8,275 nt of DNA from Desulfobacterales bacterium. GTDB taxonomy: Bacteria > Desulfobacterota > Desulfobacteria > Desulfobacterales > JAUCGF01. Shown piece by piece: positions 1 through 6,932 of this stretch. Location: NCBI GenBank assembly GCA_029940345.1, contig JAOZRC010000215.1:1-8275 (forward strand), in the 5' to 3' direction. Each line of letters opens with the position of its first letter. Within the stretch, counting starts at the first letter, position 1. Below the pieces are notes generated by a model, which saw only the letters and a list, made by a program, of their open reading frames with translations, was not told where the DNA came from and ran no database searches. Both the position numbers and the translations under genes were made by a program.

Positions 1-2
1 GT

Positions 3-215
3 TCCGATTTCAATATGCCCCATATCGTGCGGCAGCTCGGTGTGAATCCCGATGCATTGCAACTGGTTTATGCCTTCAAAAAAGTGAATAATTATATTGC
101 CTTTTCATACGAAACGCCGGATAAAATTATCACGCAATGGCAAAAAGTGTTGGATGCGATCAAACAGGATGGAACTTACGCTTATCTCTATAAACAATGG
201 GTGCTGGGGCAATGA
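3..215 (+). CDS. C-terminal fragment of a periplasmic solute-binding protein (SBP_bac_3 type), cut by the window edge
   Basis: The reading frame is open from base 3 and ends at TGA 213-215, so only the last 70 residues are present and the true start lies left of the window. The visible part has the ending typical of family 3 solute-binding proteins: a YIAFS strand followed by T-x-D and a helix (W-Q-K-V-L-D-A-I-K), then DGTYAYLYKQW before the stop. These proteins bind amino acids or similar small polar solutes in the periplasm and hand them to an ABC permease, or present them to a membrane receptor. No permease or ATPase gene follows. The next gene, 19 bases downstream, is a membrane-bound sensor kinase, so a role in signalling rather than uptake is possible (inference). 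The ligand cannot be told from this fragment. An ATG at base 15 lies inside the domain and is not the real start. Confidence 0.85.
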   Translation, partial: SDFNMPHIVRQLGVNPDALQLVYAFKKVNNYIAFSYETPDKIITQWQKVLDAIKQDGTYAYLYKQWVLGQ

Positions 216-234
216 AACCCCAAAAAATCAATAA

Positions 235-2520
235 ATGAAGCAAGCGGAAAAAGAAAAATTGGCATCCGGATTTTTCCTGTTCGATTTCGGGCATCGTTCA
301 ATTGCGCGGGATTTAACGATCAGTCTTATGATGATCCTGATTTTAGTCGAAGGATTTATGCTCGGCTACATTTATTTCAGAGAGTCCCGCAACAAACTGC
401 GCGAAATTGAAAATATCGCCGTTGATTATACCGAACAATTGAGTGAAGTCATGGCGGTTCCGTTATGGGATTATGATGATCAACAGATTGCTATCATCGG
501 TGAAGGCTTTGCGCACACCGATCTGGTGGTAAAAATCCGGATAAAGAATAAAAATGGCGATACTCTTTTTAAAACTGAAAAAAGGGGGGCAGCGGGAAAC
601 CGCATCCGTCATTCCGCATGTGTCGTTTATCAAAAACAAATCATCGGGAGTGTCGAGGTATCTTTATCTTTGCGAGCCTATCTGAAGGATTTGGTCATAT
701 TTCGTAATACGATCATTTATATTCTTATCGGCTCATTGGTTGTTATCTTTATCACCACAGGACTGCTGTTGCGCATTTTTATGCGCAAACCATTAGATAT
801 GCTCCGAAAAGGGATTGATCGGGTTGCTCAAGGTGATTTCAGTTATGGCTTCGATGAAATCCGCCATGCCGAATTAGCGGGAATCGCCAGACGTTTTAAT
901 AGCATGGCCTTAGAAATTCAATCCCGTGAAAAAGCCTTACAGCAATCGGAACGAAAATACCGTCTGCTTGCGGAGAACGTTACCGATATTATCTGGGTAA
1001 TCAATTTGGCAGAGCGCAAACTGGCTTATATCAGCCCGTCGGTAACGCAGATTTTGGGTTATTCATCTGAGGATACGGTCAATTTCCCACTAAAAGAATT
1101 GCTGACGCCGGCTGCCTGCCAGTATGCCATGGATACGCTGGCCGCGGAGCTTCCCCTGCAAAAAACCGCGCCTGGTTCAATCCGAACGCAAACATTGAAT
1201 TTGGAAATGAGCCATAAAAACGGAACGCTGATACCCACCGAGTCGATTATTCGCTTTATTTATGATGATGAAGATCAGTCGGTCAGTATCCTCGGTGTTA
1301 CACGCGACGTGACCGAACGCCAACTGGCGGAGAGTGAAAGAAAAGAACTGGAAGCCAAACTGCAGCGCGCCTCTAAAATGGAGGCTTTGGGCACTCTGGC
1401 GGGAGGCGTGGCGCATGATCTGAATAATATTTTAACCGGCTTGGTCAGTTATCCGGAAATGTTATTGATGAATCTTCCTGAAGACAGCCCGATGCGCCGA
1501 TCGGTTAATATCATCAAAAAATCCGGTGAACGCGCAGCGGCGGTGGTTCAGGATCTACTTACCCTGGCGCGACGCGGTGTTGCTATCACAGAATTTGTAA
1601 ACTTAAATACGCTGGTCAATGAATATTTGATCAGCCCTGAGTTTGCCATCTTGAAACAGCCCCAAGCAAAAATCGAAGTGGTCAGGCAATTGGAAAAAAA
1701 GTTGTTAGATATTAAAGGTTCGCCGGTCCACCTGTCCAAATCAATCATGAATCTGGCGAACAACGCCTGTGAAGCGCTGACCGACAATGGTAAAATTGTG
1801 ATCGCCACCGAAAACCGCTATGTTGACACCCCTGTCCGCGGGTATGACGATGTCCGTGAAGGAGATTATGTGGTGTTAACTGTTACCGATAACGGAAGCG
1901 GTATCACACCGACTGATATGGAAAAAATTTTCGAACCGTTTTATACCAAGAAAAAGATGGGGCGAAGCGGAACCGGTCTCGGTATGGCGGTTGTCTGGGG
2001 AACCGTTAAAGACCATAACGGCTATATTGATGTCAAAAGCACTGTCGACCAAGGCTCCTGTTTTACGCTTTATTTCCCAGCGACGCATCGCAAGGAAGCG
2101 ATTCGGGCTGAATCCGTCGCTGCTGATTGGAGTGGTCAAGGTGAAACCATATTGGTTATCGATGATGTGGAAGAGCAACGGGAAATCGCCGATCTGATGC
2201 TGACCCAATTGGGATATTCGGTTAAAACGGTCAGCAGCGGTGAAGAAGCCGTGGAATATATGCAAAACAACACGGCCGATTTATTGGTGCTGGATATGAT
2301 CATGGAGCCCGGTATAGATGGTCTTGAGACTTTTCGAAGAATTATCAAACAACATAAAAATCAAAAAGCGATTATAACGAGCGGTTTTGCCGAATCGGAT
2401 CGTGTGCGCGAAACACGCCGTCTGGGAGCCGGTATGTATTTGAAAAAGCCCTATTTATTGGATAAATTGGGGATGGCGGTGAGAACCGAATTGGATAAAA
2501 AAAGGAATCCTGCAAAATAG
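235..2520 (+). CDS. Membrane-bound hybrid sensor histidine kinase: periplasmic sensor, HAMP, PAS, HisKA, HATPase, receiver
   Basis: Predicted inner-membrane kinase of 761 residues that autophosphorylates on histidine in response to a signal. Order: short cytoplasmic N-terminus; membrane segment about 27-48; periplasmic domain about 49-157 with a PLWDYDDQQI motif at 76-85; second membrane segment about 159-182; HAMP about 183-235; PAS about 240-365; HisKA with H394 in GGVAHDLNN; HATPase with N box NLANNACEAL (506-515), DNGSG (552-556), FEPFYTKK (567-574) and GTGLGMAV (579-586); receiver about 637-755 with acidic pair D643/D644, phosphoacceptor D687, T715 and K738. All catalytic residues are present. 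There is no HPt or DNA-binding output domain, so the receiver either modulates the kinase or passes phosphate to an unseen partner. An in-frame TAA at 232-234 makes ATG 235 the first possible start, although no good Shine-Dalgarno precedes it. The 19-base gap to the solute-binding gene suggests co-transcription. The signal is unknown. Confidence 0.95.
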   Translation: MKQAEKEKLASGFFLFDFGHRSIARDLTISLMMILILVEGFMLGYIYFRESRNKLREIENIAVDYTEQLSEVMAVPLWDYDDQQIAIIGEGFAHTDLVVKIRIKNKNGDTLFKTEKRGAAGNRIRHSACVVYQKQIIGSVEVSLSLRAYLKDLVIFRNTIIYILIGSLVVIFITTGLLLRIFMRKPLDMLRKGIDRVAQGDFSYGFDEIRHAELAGIARRFNSMALEIQSREKALQQSERKYRLLAENVTDIIWVINLAERKLAYISPSVTQILGYSSEDTVNFPLKELLTPAACQYAMDTLAAELPLQKTAPGSIRTQTLNLEMSHKNGTLIPTESIIRFIYDDEDQSVSILGVTRDVTERQLAESERKELEAKLQRASKMEALGTLAGGVAHDLNNILTGLVSYPEMLLMNLPEDSPMRRSVNIIKKSGERAAAVVQDLLTLARRGVAITEFVNLNTLVNEYLISPEFAILKQPQAKIEVVRQLEKKLLDIKGSPVHLSKSIMNLANNACEALTDNGKIVIATENRYVDTPVRGYDDVREGDYVVLTVTDNGSGITPTDMEKIFEPFYTKKKMGRSGTGLGMAVVWGTVKDHNGYIDVKSTVDQGSCFTLYFPATHRKEAIRAESVAADWSGQGETILVIDDVEEQREIADLMLTQLGYSVKTVSSGEEAVEYMQNNTADLLVLDMIMEPGIDGLETFRRIIKQHKNQKAIITSGFAESDRVRETRRLGAGMYLKKPYLLDKLGMAVRTELDKKRNPAK

Positions 2521-2522
2521 CT

Positions 2523-2544
2523 AAAAAGCGGTTCACCCGTTTTT
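2523..2544. terminator. Probable bidirectional terminator hairpin between convergent genes
   Basis: An A5 tract (2523-2527), one unpaired G, CGG (2529-2531), a five-base loop, CCG (2537-2539) and T5 (2540-2544) form a short hairpin flanked by A and T tracts, so either strand gives a stem followed by U residues. It sits exactly between the kinase stop (2520) and the stop of the opposing SNF2 gene (2543-2545), where a shared terminator is expected. The GC stem is only three pairs with a one-base bulge, so it is weak by rule; the position is the stronger argument. Confidence 0.5.
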
Positions 2545-5500
2545 AATTGCCCCGATCGGCTTCAGGCATCGCCAGTAAATCGATCAATTCTTCCCGGGAG
2601 AAGGTCTTTAAAAATCCGGGATCATCCACTTGGATAATGCTTTCCATCAGTTGCCGCTTACGTTCGATAATAGTGGCGATTCTTTCTTCCAAAGTGCCCC
2701 GGGTGACGATCTTGATGACTTGAACGCCGCGGGTCTGGCCGATGCGATGGACGCGGTCGGTGGCCTGATCCTCTTTGGCGGCGTTCCACCAGCGATCATA
2801 ATGAATCACTACCGAAGCGGCCACCAGGTCAATGCCGGTTCCTCCCGCCTTGAGACTTCCTAAAAACACCCGGCAAACCGGGTCAGTATTAAATATTTCG
2901 ACAATCTCACCTCGTTTTTGGGTTTTGCCGATCAGCTTAACAAACGGTATCGTTTCGGCGTTCAAATGCCTTTCAATCAAATCGATCATTCCCAAATAGT
3001 GGCTGAAAATCACCACTTTTTGTCCGCTGGCAAGGCTTTCGGCCAGAAGCTCTTTGAAAAGATCCCATTTGCCGGATTGGTATTGTCTGCCGATTTCCAG
3101 GCCTTTATCCAAAAGCATGGGATGGTTGCAGATTTTTTTTAGCAGATTCAACAGGGCAAAAATGTGAATGTATGGGACCTTTTTTTTGGTATTTTGCAAT
3201 GTTTGGATAAAATTATCAGCACGCGAAGACACCGCATCCCGGTAAAATTTGACCTGATCTTCACTCAATTCGCAAATACGCAAGTCTTCAATTTTTTCAG
3301 GAAGTTCACTCAATACCGTGGATTTCAACCGTCTTAAAGTAAACGGAGCGATTAAGCGGTGCAGTTCCTTACGAAGCAAACCATCCGGATCAGTACTGGC
3401 GCCATAGCGGCGTTTAAAGCGGATGTTACTGCCCAGGTAGCCGGGCATAATCAAATCCATCAGCGCTTTCAGGTCATTGACGCTGTTTTCAACCGGTGTG
3501 CCGGTCAAGCCTGCTTTCATTCGCGCCTGGATGCTTGCCGCCGCCATATAGGACTGGGTGGCGGCGTTTTTAAGATACTGGATTTCATCAAAAACAGCCA
3601 AATAAAAGGGAATTTCTCGCAGCTTGGCCACATCTCTTAACAGGATGCCATACGAAGTTAACAGCACATCGATCTTTGCCAGGGATTTTGGCAACCTGCG
3701 CTGGGGGCCGTGAAAAACGAAAATTTTCAAATTCGGCGCATACTTCCGCAGTTTGGACTCCCAATGGCTCAAAACGGTGGTTGGACACACCACCATGAAA
3801 GGCTCGTCGCTTACGACCGTCTGACGCAGGCACAGCATAAAAGCCATCACTTCATGGGTTTTGCCCAAGCCCATATCATCGCAGAGCAAGCCGCCCAATG
3901 CATTTTCATGCAGATACCAGAGCCATTGAACGCCGTGTTCCTGATAGGGCCGTAAAGGCGAAGTCATGCCTTTGACAGTCGGCGGCGGTGATTCCGGCAA
4001 GCCGTCTAAAAAACGACGGAACCACTGGGAACGTTTCTTATTTTCAGCGCGGATATCAGCTTTGTAAAGGCTCATCGCTTGTAAACGCAAAAGCTCGGTT
4101 CGGCTTATTTTGTAAGCGCCTTTATTCAGATCATCGGATGGATCCGGCTGTTGTTTAAAAAGCGCGTCTATATCGCCCAAGTCAAGTGTCTGGCAGTCAA
4201 CCCATCCGTCAGCAACCGGCAGAAACCGTTCGTTGTCGGCGCGAGCAGCCATAATATCCGCAAGGGAAATATTGCGATTGCCAAAGCCGTATTCAACAGA
4301 CAGCCAACACCATTGGTGGTTTGCGGCAACAGGCATGATTTCAACCCGGTCATATTTTTTAAAAACCTGTAGTTGTCTGACGGACGCATCCAATTTGAAA
4401 GGTCCCTTTTCCAGCGTATGTTGCGAATCGGCCAAAAAAGAGGGCACTTGCGCTTTTTTGATAATATTCATTACACCGGAACCCAATTCCAATTGGCCGA
4501 CGTCTCCGTTCGGCGGCTGGAACTCCGCCAACAGATCCAATTCACTCACATAGATTAAGGTGCCGTAACGAAATTTTTCCAAACCGGCCTGGCTAAGGTA
4601 ACGGGTTTCACCATTTTTTTGAATCATTTGAATCATGGGCCGCACTTCCAAATCCAGACGATGATTCATGGAAATATTAAAGATGGATTTAAAGGGAATG
4701 GGATGAATGGTCAGGCCATGATGATTATGCAGCACTTTTTTAAACGTATTGAGCAAACGTTTCACCAGCAACCGCGGAACCACAAGGCGCAGAAGCAGCT
4801 CCCCGTCGCTGTTTCGGCAGGCAGCGGTGAACTGGCCGGTCTCTTTTTCAATGGACGCATGAAAGGTCACTCCCTCGTTTCCAAACATCAGGTAGCCGTG
4901 ATAGGCCATTTGATACCAAAAGCTGGCTTCCAACACCTGTCTGCGTGTCAAACGTCCCATTTCGCTTAAGTCGCGTTCACTTTCCGTAATCGTCATATTT
5001 TTGAGGTGTCTCAAAATAGCGCTGCGGTAAGGTGCCTGGCCGGTTTGGATAAGATGCGCGCACCGTTCGATAAACAGGCTGCGATCCGCTCCCTGGGACA
5101 GGTAGGTGAGCATCTCTTCATCACGGGAATTGAAGACTTTGATAACATTGGCGTCCCTGTTTTTTGAATCTGGCTCCGGTGCGGTGATCATTTTGACAGC
5201 AGCCGGCGTATCCCGGCAATCTTCAATAAAAACAGAGGCCATCAGATACCAGATACTGGCACGAAAATCTTCTTCAAGGCTTTTTTTGCCCAACTGCTTG
5301 TGATAATGGGTGCAGATAGCGGTCAGTTTACGCACATGGGCGCAGGTTCTTTTTCGGGCAATTTCGCAGGTGCATGAACGGCTGGTGATTTTAAACCCGC
5401 GTTCAACCAGCGCCGTCGCAACGCCCGGTGTTTTTTCGTCTGCTTCAGGTAAAAGCGCAATGGCGTTACGGTGAAATTCGATCCGCGCCAGGTCTCTGTC

Positions 5501-5557
5501 GCTGATCGCATGGTCCGGGCTGTCAGAAGGGGCTTTGGATGGTTTTGTTTTGGGCAT
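2543..5557 (-). CDS. SNF2-family ATPase/helicase-like protein with N-terminal SWIM zinc finger
   Basis: Predicted cytoplasmic DNA-dependent ATPase of 1004 residues, related to the Swi2/Snf2 translocases that remodel protein-DNA complexes. The N-terminus carries a SWIM zinc finger, C62-x-C64-x7-C72-x-H74, a likely DNA or protein contact. Residues about 95-530 have no motif I can name. The ATPase core follows: LRPYQEHGVQWL (535-546), Walker A DDMGLGKT (560-567), motif Ia VVCPTTVLSHW (589-599), motif II DEIQ (657-660), LTGTPVEN (684-691). The second RecA-like lobe has VVIFSHY (848-854), AGGTGIDL (904-911) and QATDRVHRIGQ (931-941), which holds the arginine finger. All are intact. The start ATG (5555-5557) has TAAGG seven bases upstream. 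The gene stands alone: it converges on the kinase, and 180 bases separate it from the co-directional peptidase gene. Family members serve in transcription recycling (RapA-like), DNA repair or phage defence; none of these is indicated by the neighbours, so the role stays open. Confidence 0.93.
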   Translation of the reverse strand: MPKTKPSKAPSDSPDHAISDRDLARIEFHRNAIALLPEADEKTPGVATALVERGFKITSRSCTCEIARKRTCAHVRKLTAICTHYHKQLGKKSLEEDFRASIWYLMASVFIEDCRDTPAAVKMITAPEPDSKNRDANVIKVFNSRDEEMLTYLSQGADRSLFIERCAHLIQTGQAPYRSAILRHLKNMTITESERDLSEMGRLTRRQVLEASFWYQMAYHGYLMFGNEGVTFHASIEKETGQFTAACRNSDGELLLRLVVPRLLVKRLLNTFKKVLHNHHGLTIHPIPFKSIFNISMNHRLDLEVRPMIQMIQKNGETRYLSQAGLEKFRYGTLIYVSELDLLAEFQPPNGDVGQLELGSGVMNIIKKAQVPSFLADSQHTLEKGPFKLDASVRQLQVFKKYDRVEIMPVAANHQWCWLSVEYGFGNRNISLADIMAARADNERFLPVADGWVDCQTLDLGDIDALFKQQPDPSDDLNKGAYKISRTELLRLQAMSLYKADIRAENKKRSQWFRRFLDGLPESPPPTVKGMTSPLRPYQEHGVQWLWYLHENALGGLLCDDMGLGKTHEVMAFMLCLRQTVVSDEPFMVVCPTTVLSHWESKLRKYAPNLKIFVFHGPQRRLPKSLAKIDVLLTSYGILLRDVAKLREIPFYLAVFDEIQYLKNAATQSYMAAASIQARMKAGLTGTPVENSVNDLKALMDLIMPGYLGSNIRFKRRYGASTDPDGLLRKELHRLIAPFTLRRLKSTVLSELPEKIEDLRICELSEDQVKFYRDAVSSRADNFIQTLQNTKKKVPYIHIFALLNLLKKICNHPMLLDKGLEIGRQYQSGKWDLFKELLAESLASGQKVVIFSHYLGMIDLIERHLNAETIPFVKLIGKTQKRGEIVEIFNTDPVCRVFLGSLKAGGTGIDLVAASVVIHYDRWWNAAKEDQATDRVHRIGQTRGVQVIKIVTRGTLEERIATIIERKRQLMESIIQVDDPGFLKTFSREELIDLLAMPEADRGN

Positions 5558-5580
5558 ATTTAGGCCTTACTTTCATTGTT

Positions 5581-5726
5581 TGAATCAGAATTTTCAGAAT
5601 TCCAGGATTTTCAGAAATTTTTTTGGCGTCTTTGATTGGCGTCTTTGAATTGACCCATTTCTTATGTTTGGCAAAAAATAAAAGATGCCATTCTGTACAT
5701 TCTTTAATTCTGTAAATTCTGATTCA
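5581..5726. repeat. 146-base intergenic element with 21-base terminal inverted repeats
   Basis: The left arm 5581-5601 and the right arm 5706-5726 are inverted copies matching at 20 of 21 bases. With lower identity the pairing continues inward to 5616 and 5691 (30 of 36 overall). The element is AT-rich, contains no open reading frame of note, and fills most of the spacer between the SNF2 start and the peptidase stop. It could be a MITE-like remnant, a dispersed intergenic repeat, or a structure acting at the RNA level, as a 3' end for the peptidase transcript. No clear target-site duplication flanks it. The sequence supports the repeat itself strongly; its nature is inference. Confidence 0.7.
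5623..5648. repeat. Perfect 13-base tandem duplication
   Basis: The unit TTGGCGTCTTTGA occurs twice back to back at 5623-5635 and 5636-5648, inside the inverted-repeat element between the SNF2 and peptidase genes. It is most simply a slippage duplication. A pair of binding sites for a regulator of the SNF2 gene is possible but not supported by anything else. Confidence 0.85.
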
Positions 5727-5728
5727 GA

Positions 5729-5754
5729 CGGTTTTCACTAATCGGTTTCACTAA
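5729..5754. repeat. Near-perfect short duplication across the peptidase stop codon
   Basis: On the plus strand CGGTTTTCACTAA (5729-5741) and CGGTTTCACTAA (5743-5754) differ by one T and lie one base apart. The second copy encodes the last residues of the M20 peptidase; the first copy contains its stop codon (5738-5740). This looks like a slippage duplication that set the present C-terminus. Confidence 0.6.
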
Positions 5755-6904
5755 ACGCTGTTGCCACTTTTTCACGCAAAGTTGCCGATGTCAAAAAATC
5801 ATAAGCGGTCATGGCGAGCATCTTGGCGGCATTGAGCATCGCCTGTTGTCCTCGGTCTGTATCGGTGGCCTGGGCAAAGGCTATTGAATGTCCCGGGATG
5901 TCATCGACAATTGCCAGATACGCATGAATACAAGGGATATGTTGGCTCAGGTTGCCGATATCCGAAGAACCGCGTTTGCCGTCATCGGTGTCAATACAGA
6001 CGCCCAGCGCTTCAAGGTTGATGCGCACAGCTTCCTCTAACGGCGGATTGCGTTTAAACGGATCAATGGCAGGCGGATCAACTGTGATTTTTACTTTGGC
6101 TCCGGTTGCCAAGGCGGCACCCTCGGCGCAATGTTTGATCCGTTCAAAAAGCGCTTCCCGATAGGCCAGGCTGGCAGCGCGCACATAAAACAGTCCCGCA
6201 GCGTAATCGGGAATGATATTGGGCGCATCGCCGCCATGGGTGATGATACCGTGGATGCGGGCGTCTGGCAAAATATGTTGCCTGAGGGCGTTGATATGGG
6301 TGAAGGCGGCCACCAGCGCGTCCAGCGCATTAATTCCCTGATCGGGCGACCCGGAGGCATGCGCGGTTTTACCAAAAAATTCCATTTTAAATTTGATGCG
6401 GCCCAACATCCCTTTTGCCGGAATATTAAGACGTCCGGGATGAAACATCATGGCTGCGTCAACACCCTCAAAAACATCGGCATCATACAAACGCGCTTTG
6501 CCGCCGCCGCCCTCTTCGGCCGGCGTACCCACAACTATGAAACCGTTGGCGAGGTCCCCAAGCGTGCGCCCAAGCGCCACAGCCGCGCCCATACTGGCGG
6601 CGGCGATTAGATTGTGGCCGCAGCCGTGGCCGATTTTGGGAAGAGCGTCGTATTCCGCCAATATGGCCACACAGGGACGGCTAACTTCACCACCAGCCGG
6701 TCGCGCCATAAACGCGGTTTCAATCCCACCAGCGCCCCGTTGAACCTCAAATCCCTGTTTTTCTAAAAAACGGCTTAAATAGTCGCAGGCTTTATGCTCC
6801 TGATAGGCCGTCTCCGGATTGTCTCTTAAATAATGACTGATTGTCAAAAGTGCATCCGTCAACGCATCTGTTTCTTTAATTATTTGAACCTTGGTTTGTT
6901 CCAT
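5738..6904 (-). CDS. M20-family metallopeptidase/amidohydrolase (PM20D2, aminoacylase-1-like type)
   Basis: Predicted cytoplasmic di-metal hydrolase of 388 residues that cleaves an amide bond in N-acyl amino acids or small dipeptides. The family signature is complete: HGCGHN at 93-98 supplies the metal ligands C95 and H97, PAEEGGGGK at 128-136 supplies the catalytic glutamate E130 and ligand E131, H155 lies in MMFHPG, and H339 in PGHS is the last ligand. These roles are assigned by analogy with M20D enzymes such as plant IAA-amino-acid hydrolases. The lid/dimerisation domain spans about 165-275, with FFGKTAHAS at 176-184. The GTPAEEGGGGK pattern resembles PM20D2-like proteins more than classical hippurate hydrolases; the substrate cannot be read from sequence. 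Length is normal and there is no signal peptide. Start ATG 6902-6904 is fixed by AAGGAG (6910-6915) five bases upstream. The gene follows the TolC gene by 19 bases, probably in one operon. The stop TAG is followed directly by an in-frame TGA. Confidence 0.92.
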   Translation of the reverse strand: MEQTKVQIIKETDALTDALLTISHYLRDNPETAYQEHKACDYLSRFLEKQGFEVQRGAGGIETAFMARPAGGEVSRPCVAILAEYDALPKIGHGCGHNLIAAASMGAAVALGRTLGDLANGFIVVGTPAEEGGGGKARLYDADVFEGVDAAMMFHPGRLNIPAKGMLGRIKFKMEFFGKTAHASGSPDQGINALDALVAAFTHINALRQHILPDARIHGIITHGGDAPNIIPDYAAGLFYVRAASLAYREALFERIKHCAEGAALATGAKVKITVDPPAIDPFKRNPPLEEAVRINLEALGVCIDTDDGKRGSSDIGNLSQHIPCIHAYLAIVDDIPGHSIAFAQATDTDRGQQAMLNAAKMLAMTAYDFLTSATLREKVATAFSETD

Positions 6905-6909
6905 CTGTT

Positions 6910-6915
6910 CTCCTT
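6910..6915 (-). promoter_or_regulatory. Strong Shine-Dalgarno site for the M20 peptidase
   Basis: AAGGAG on the minus strand, five bases before ATG 6902-6904, in the 19-base gap after the TolC gene stop. It fixes the peptidase start and argues for independent, efficient initiation within a shared transcript. Confidence 0.85.
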
Positions 6916-6932
6916 ATTGTACTTTATTGTAC
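6914..6932. repeat. Nine-base direct repeat with ten-base period spanning the TolC stop codon
   Basis: TTATTGTAC occurs at 6914-6922 and 6924-6932 on the plus strand. Read on the minus strand, the first copy met encodes the final V-Q and stop of the TolC-family protein. The second repeats the same bases, including a second TAA, just before the peptidase ribosome binding site. Confidence 0.8.

Noticed and set aside
1876..2265. Minus-strand open frame of 129 codons within the kinase gene
   Set aside because: It is antisense to the conserved HATPase and receiver coding sequence, with no domain and no sign of its own start signal.
4619..4969. Plus-strand open frame of 116 codons opposite the SNF2 gene
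   Set aside because: Histidine/glutamine-rich translation typical of a shadow frame; the opposing SNF2 frame is continuous and motif-bearing.
2543..5557. SNF2 gene as part of a phage-defence island (DISARM-like or similar)
   Set aside because: No methylase, nuclease, phospholipase D or other defence gene is next to it; the neighbours are a sensor kinase and a peptidase.
5670..5690. Possible sigma-54 promoter (TGGCAT ... TTTGCC on the minus strand) upstream of the SNF2 gene
   Set aside because: The GG and GC elements are 15 bases apart rather than the required 10, so the spacing does not fit.
5581..5726. CRISPR-like array in the AT-rich spacer
   Set aside because: The repeats are inverted or directly abutting and of unequal length, with no regular repeat-spacer pattern.
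5558..5737. Sigma-70 promoter for the SNF2 gene in the spacer
   Set aside because: TTGCCA on the minus strand resembles a -35 box, but the hexamer 17 bases downstream (AATTCA) is a poor -10; no convincing pair was found.
6131..6610. Plus-strand open frame of 159 codons opposite the M20 peptidase gene
   Set aside because: It lies wholly antisense to a gene with complete catalytic motifs, has no recognisable domain, and is a by-product of that gene's codon use.
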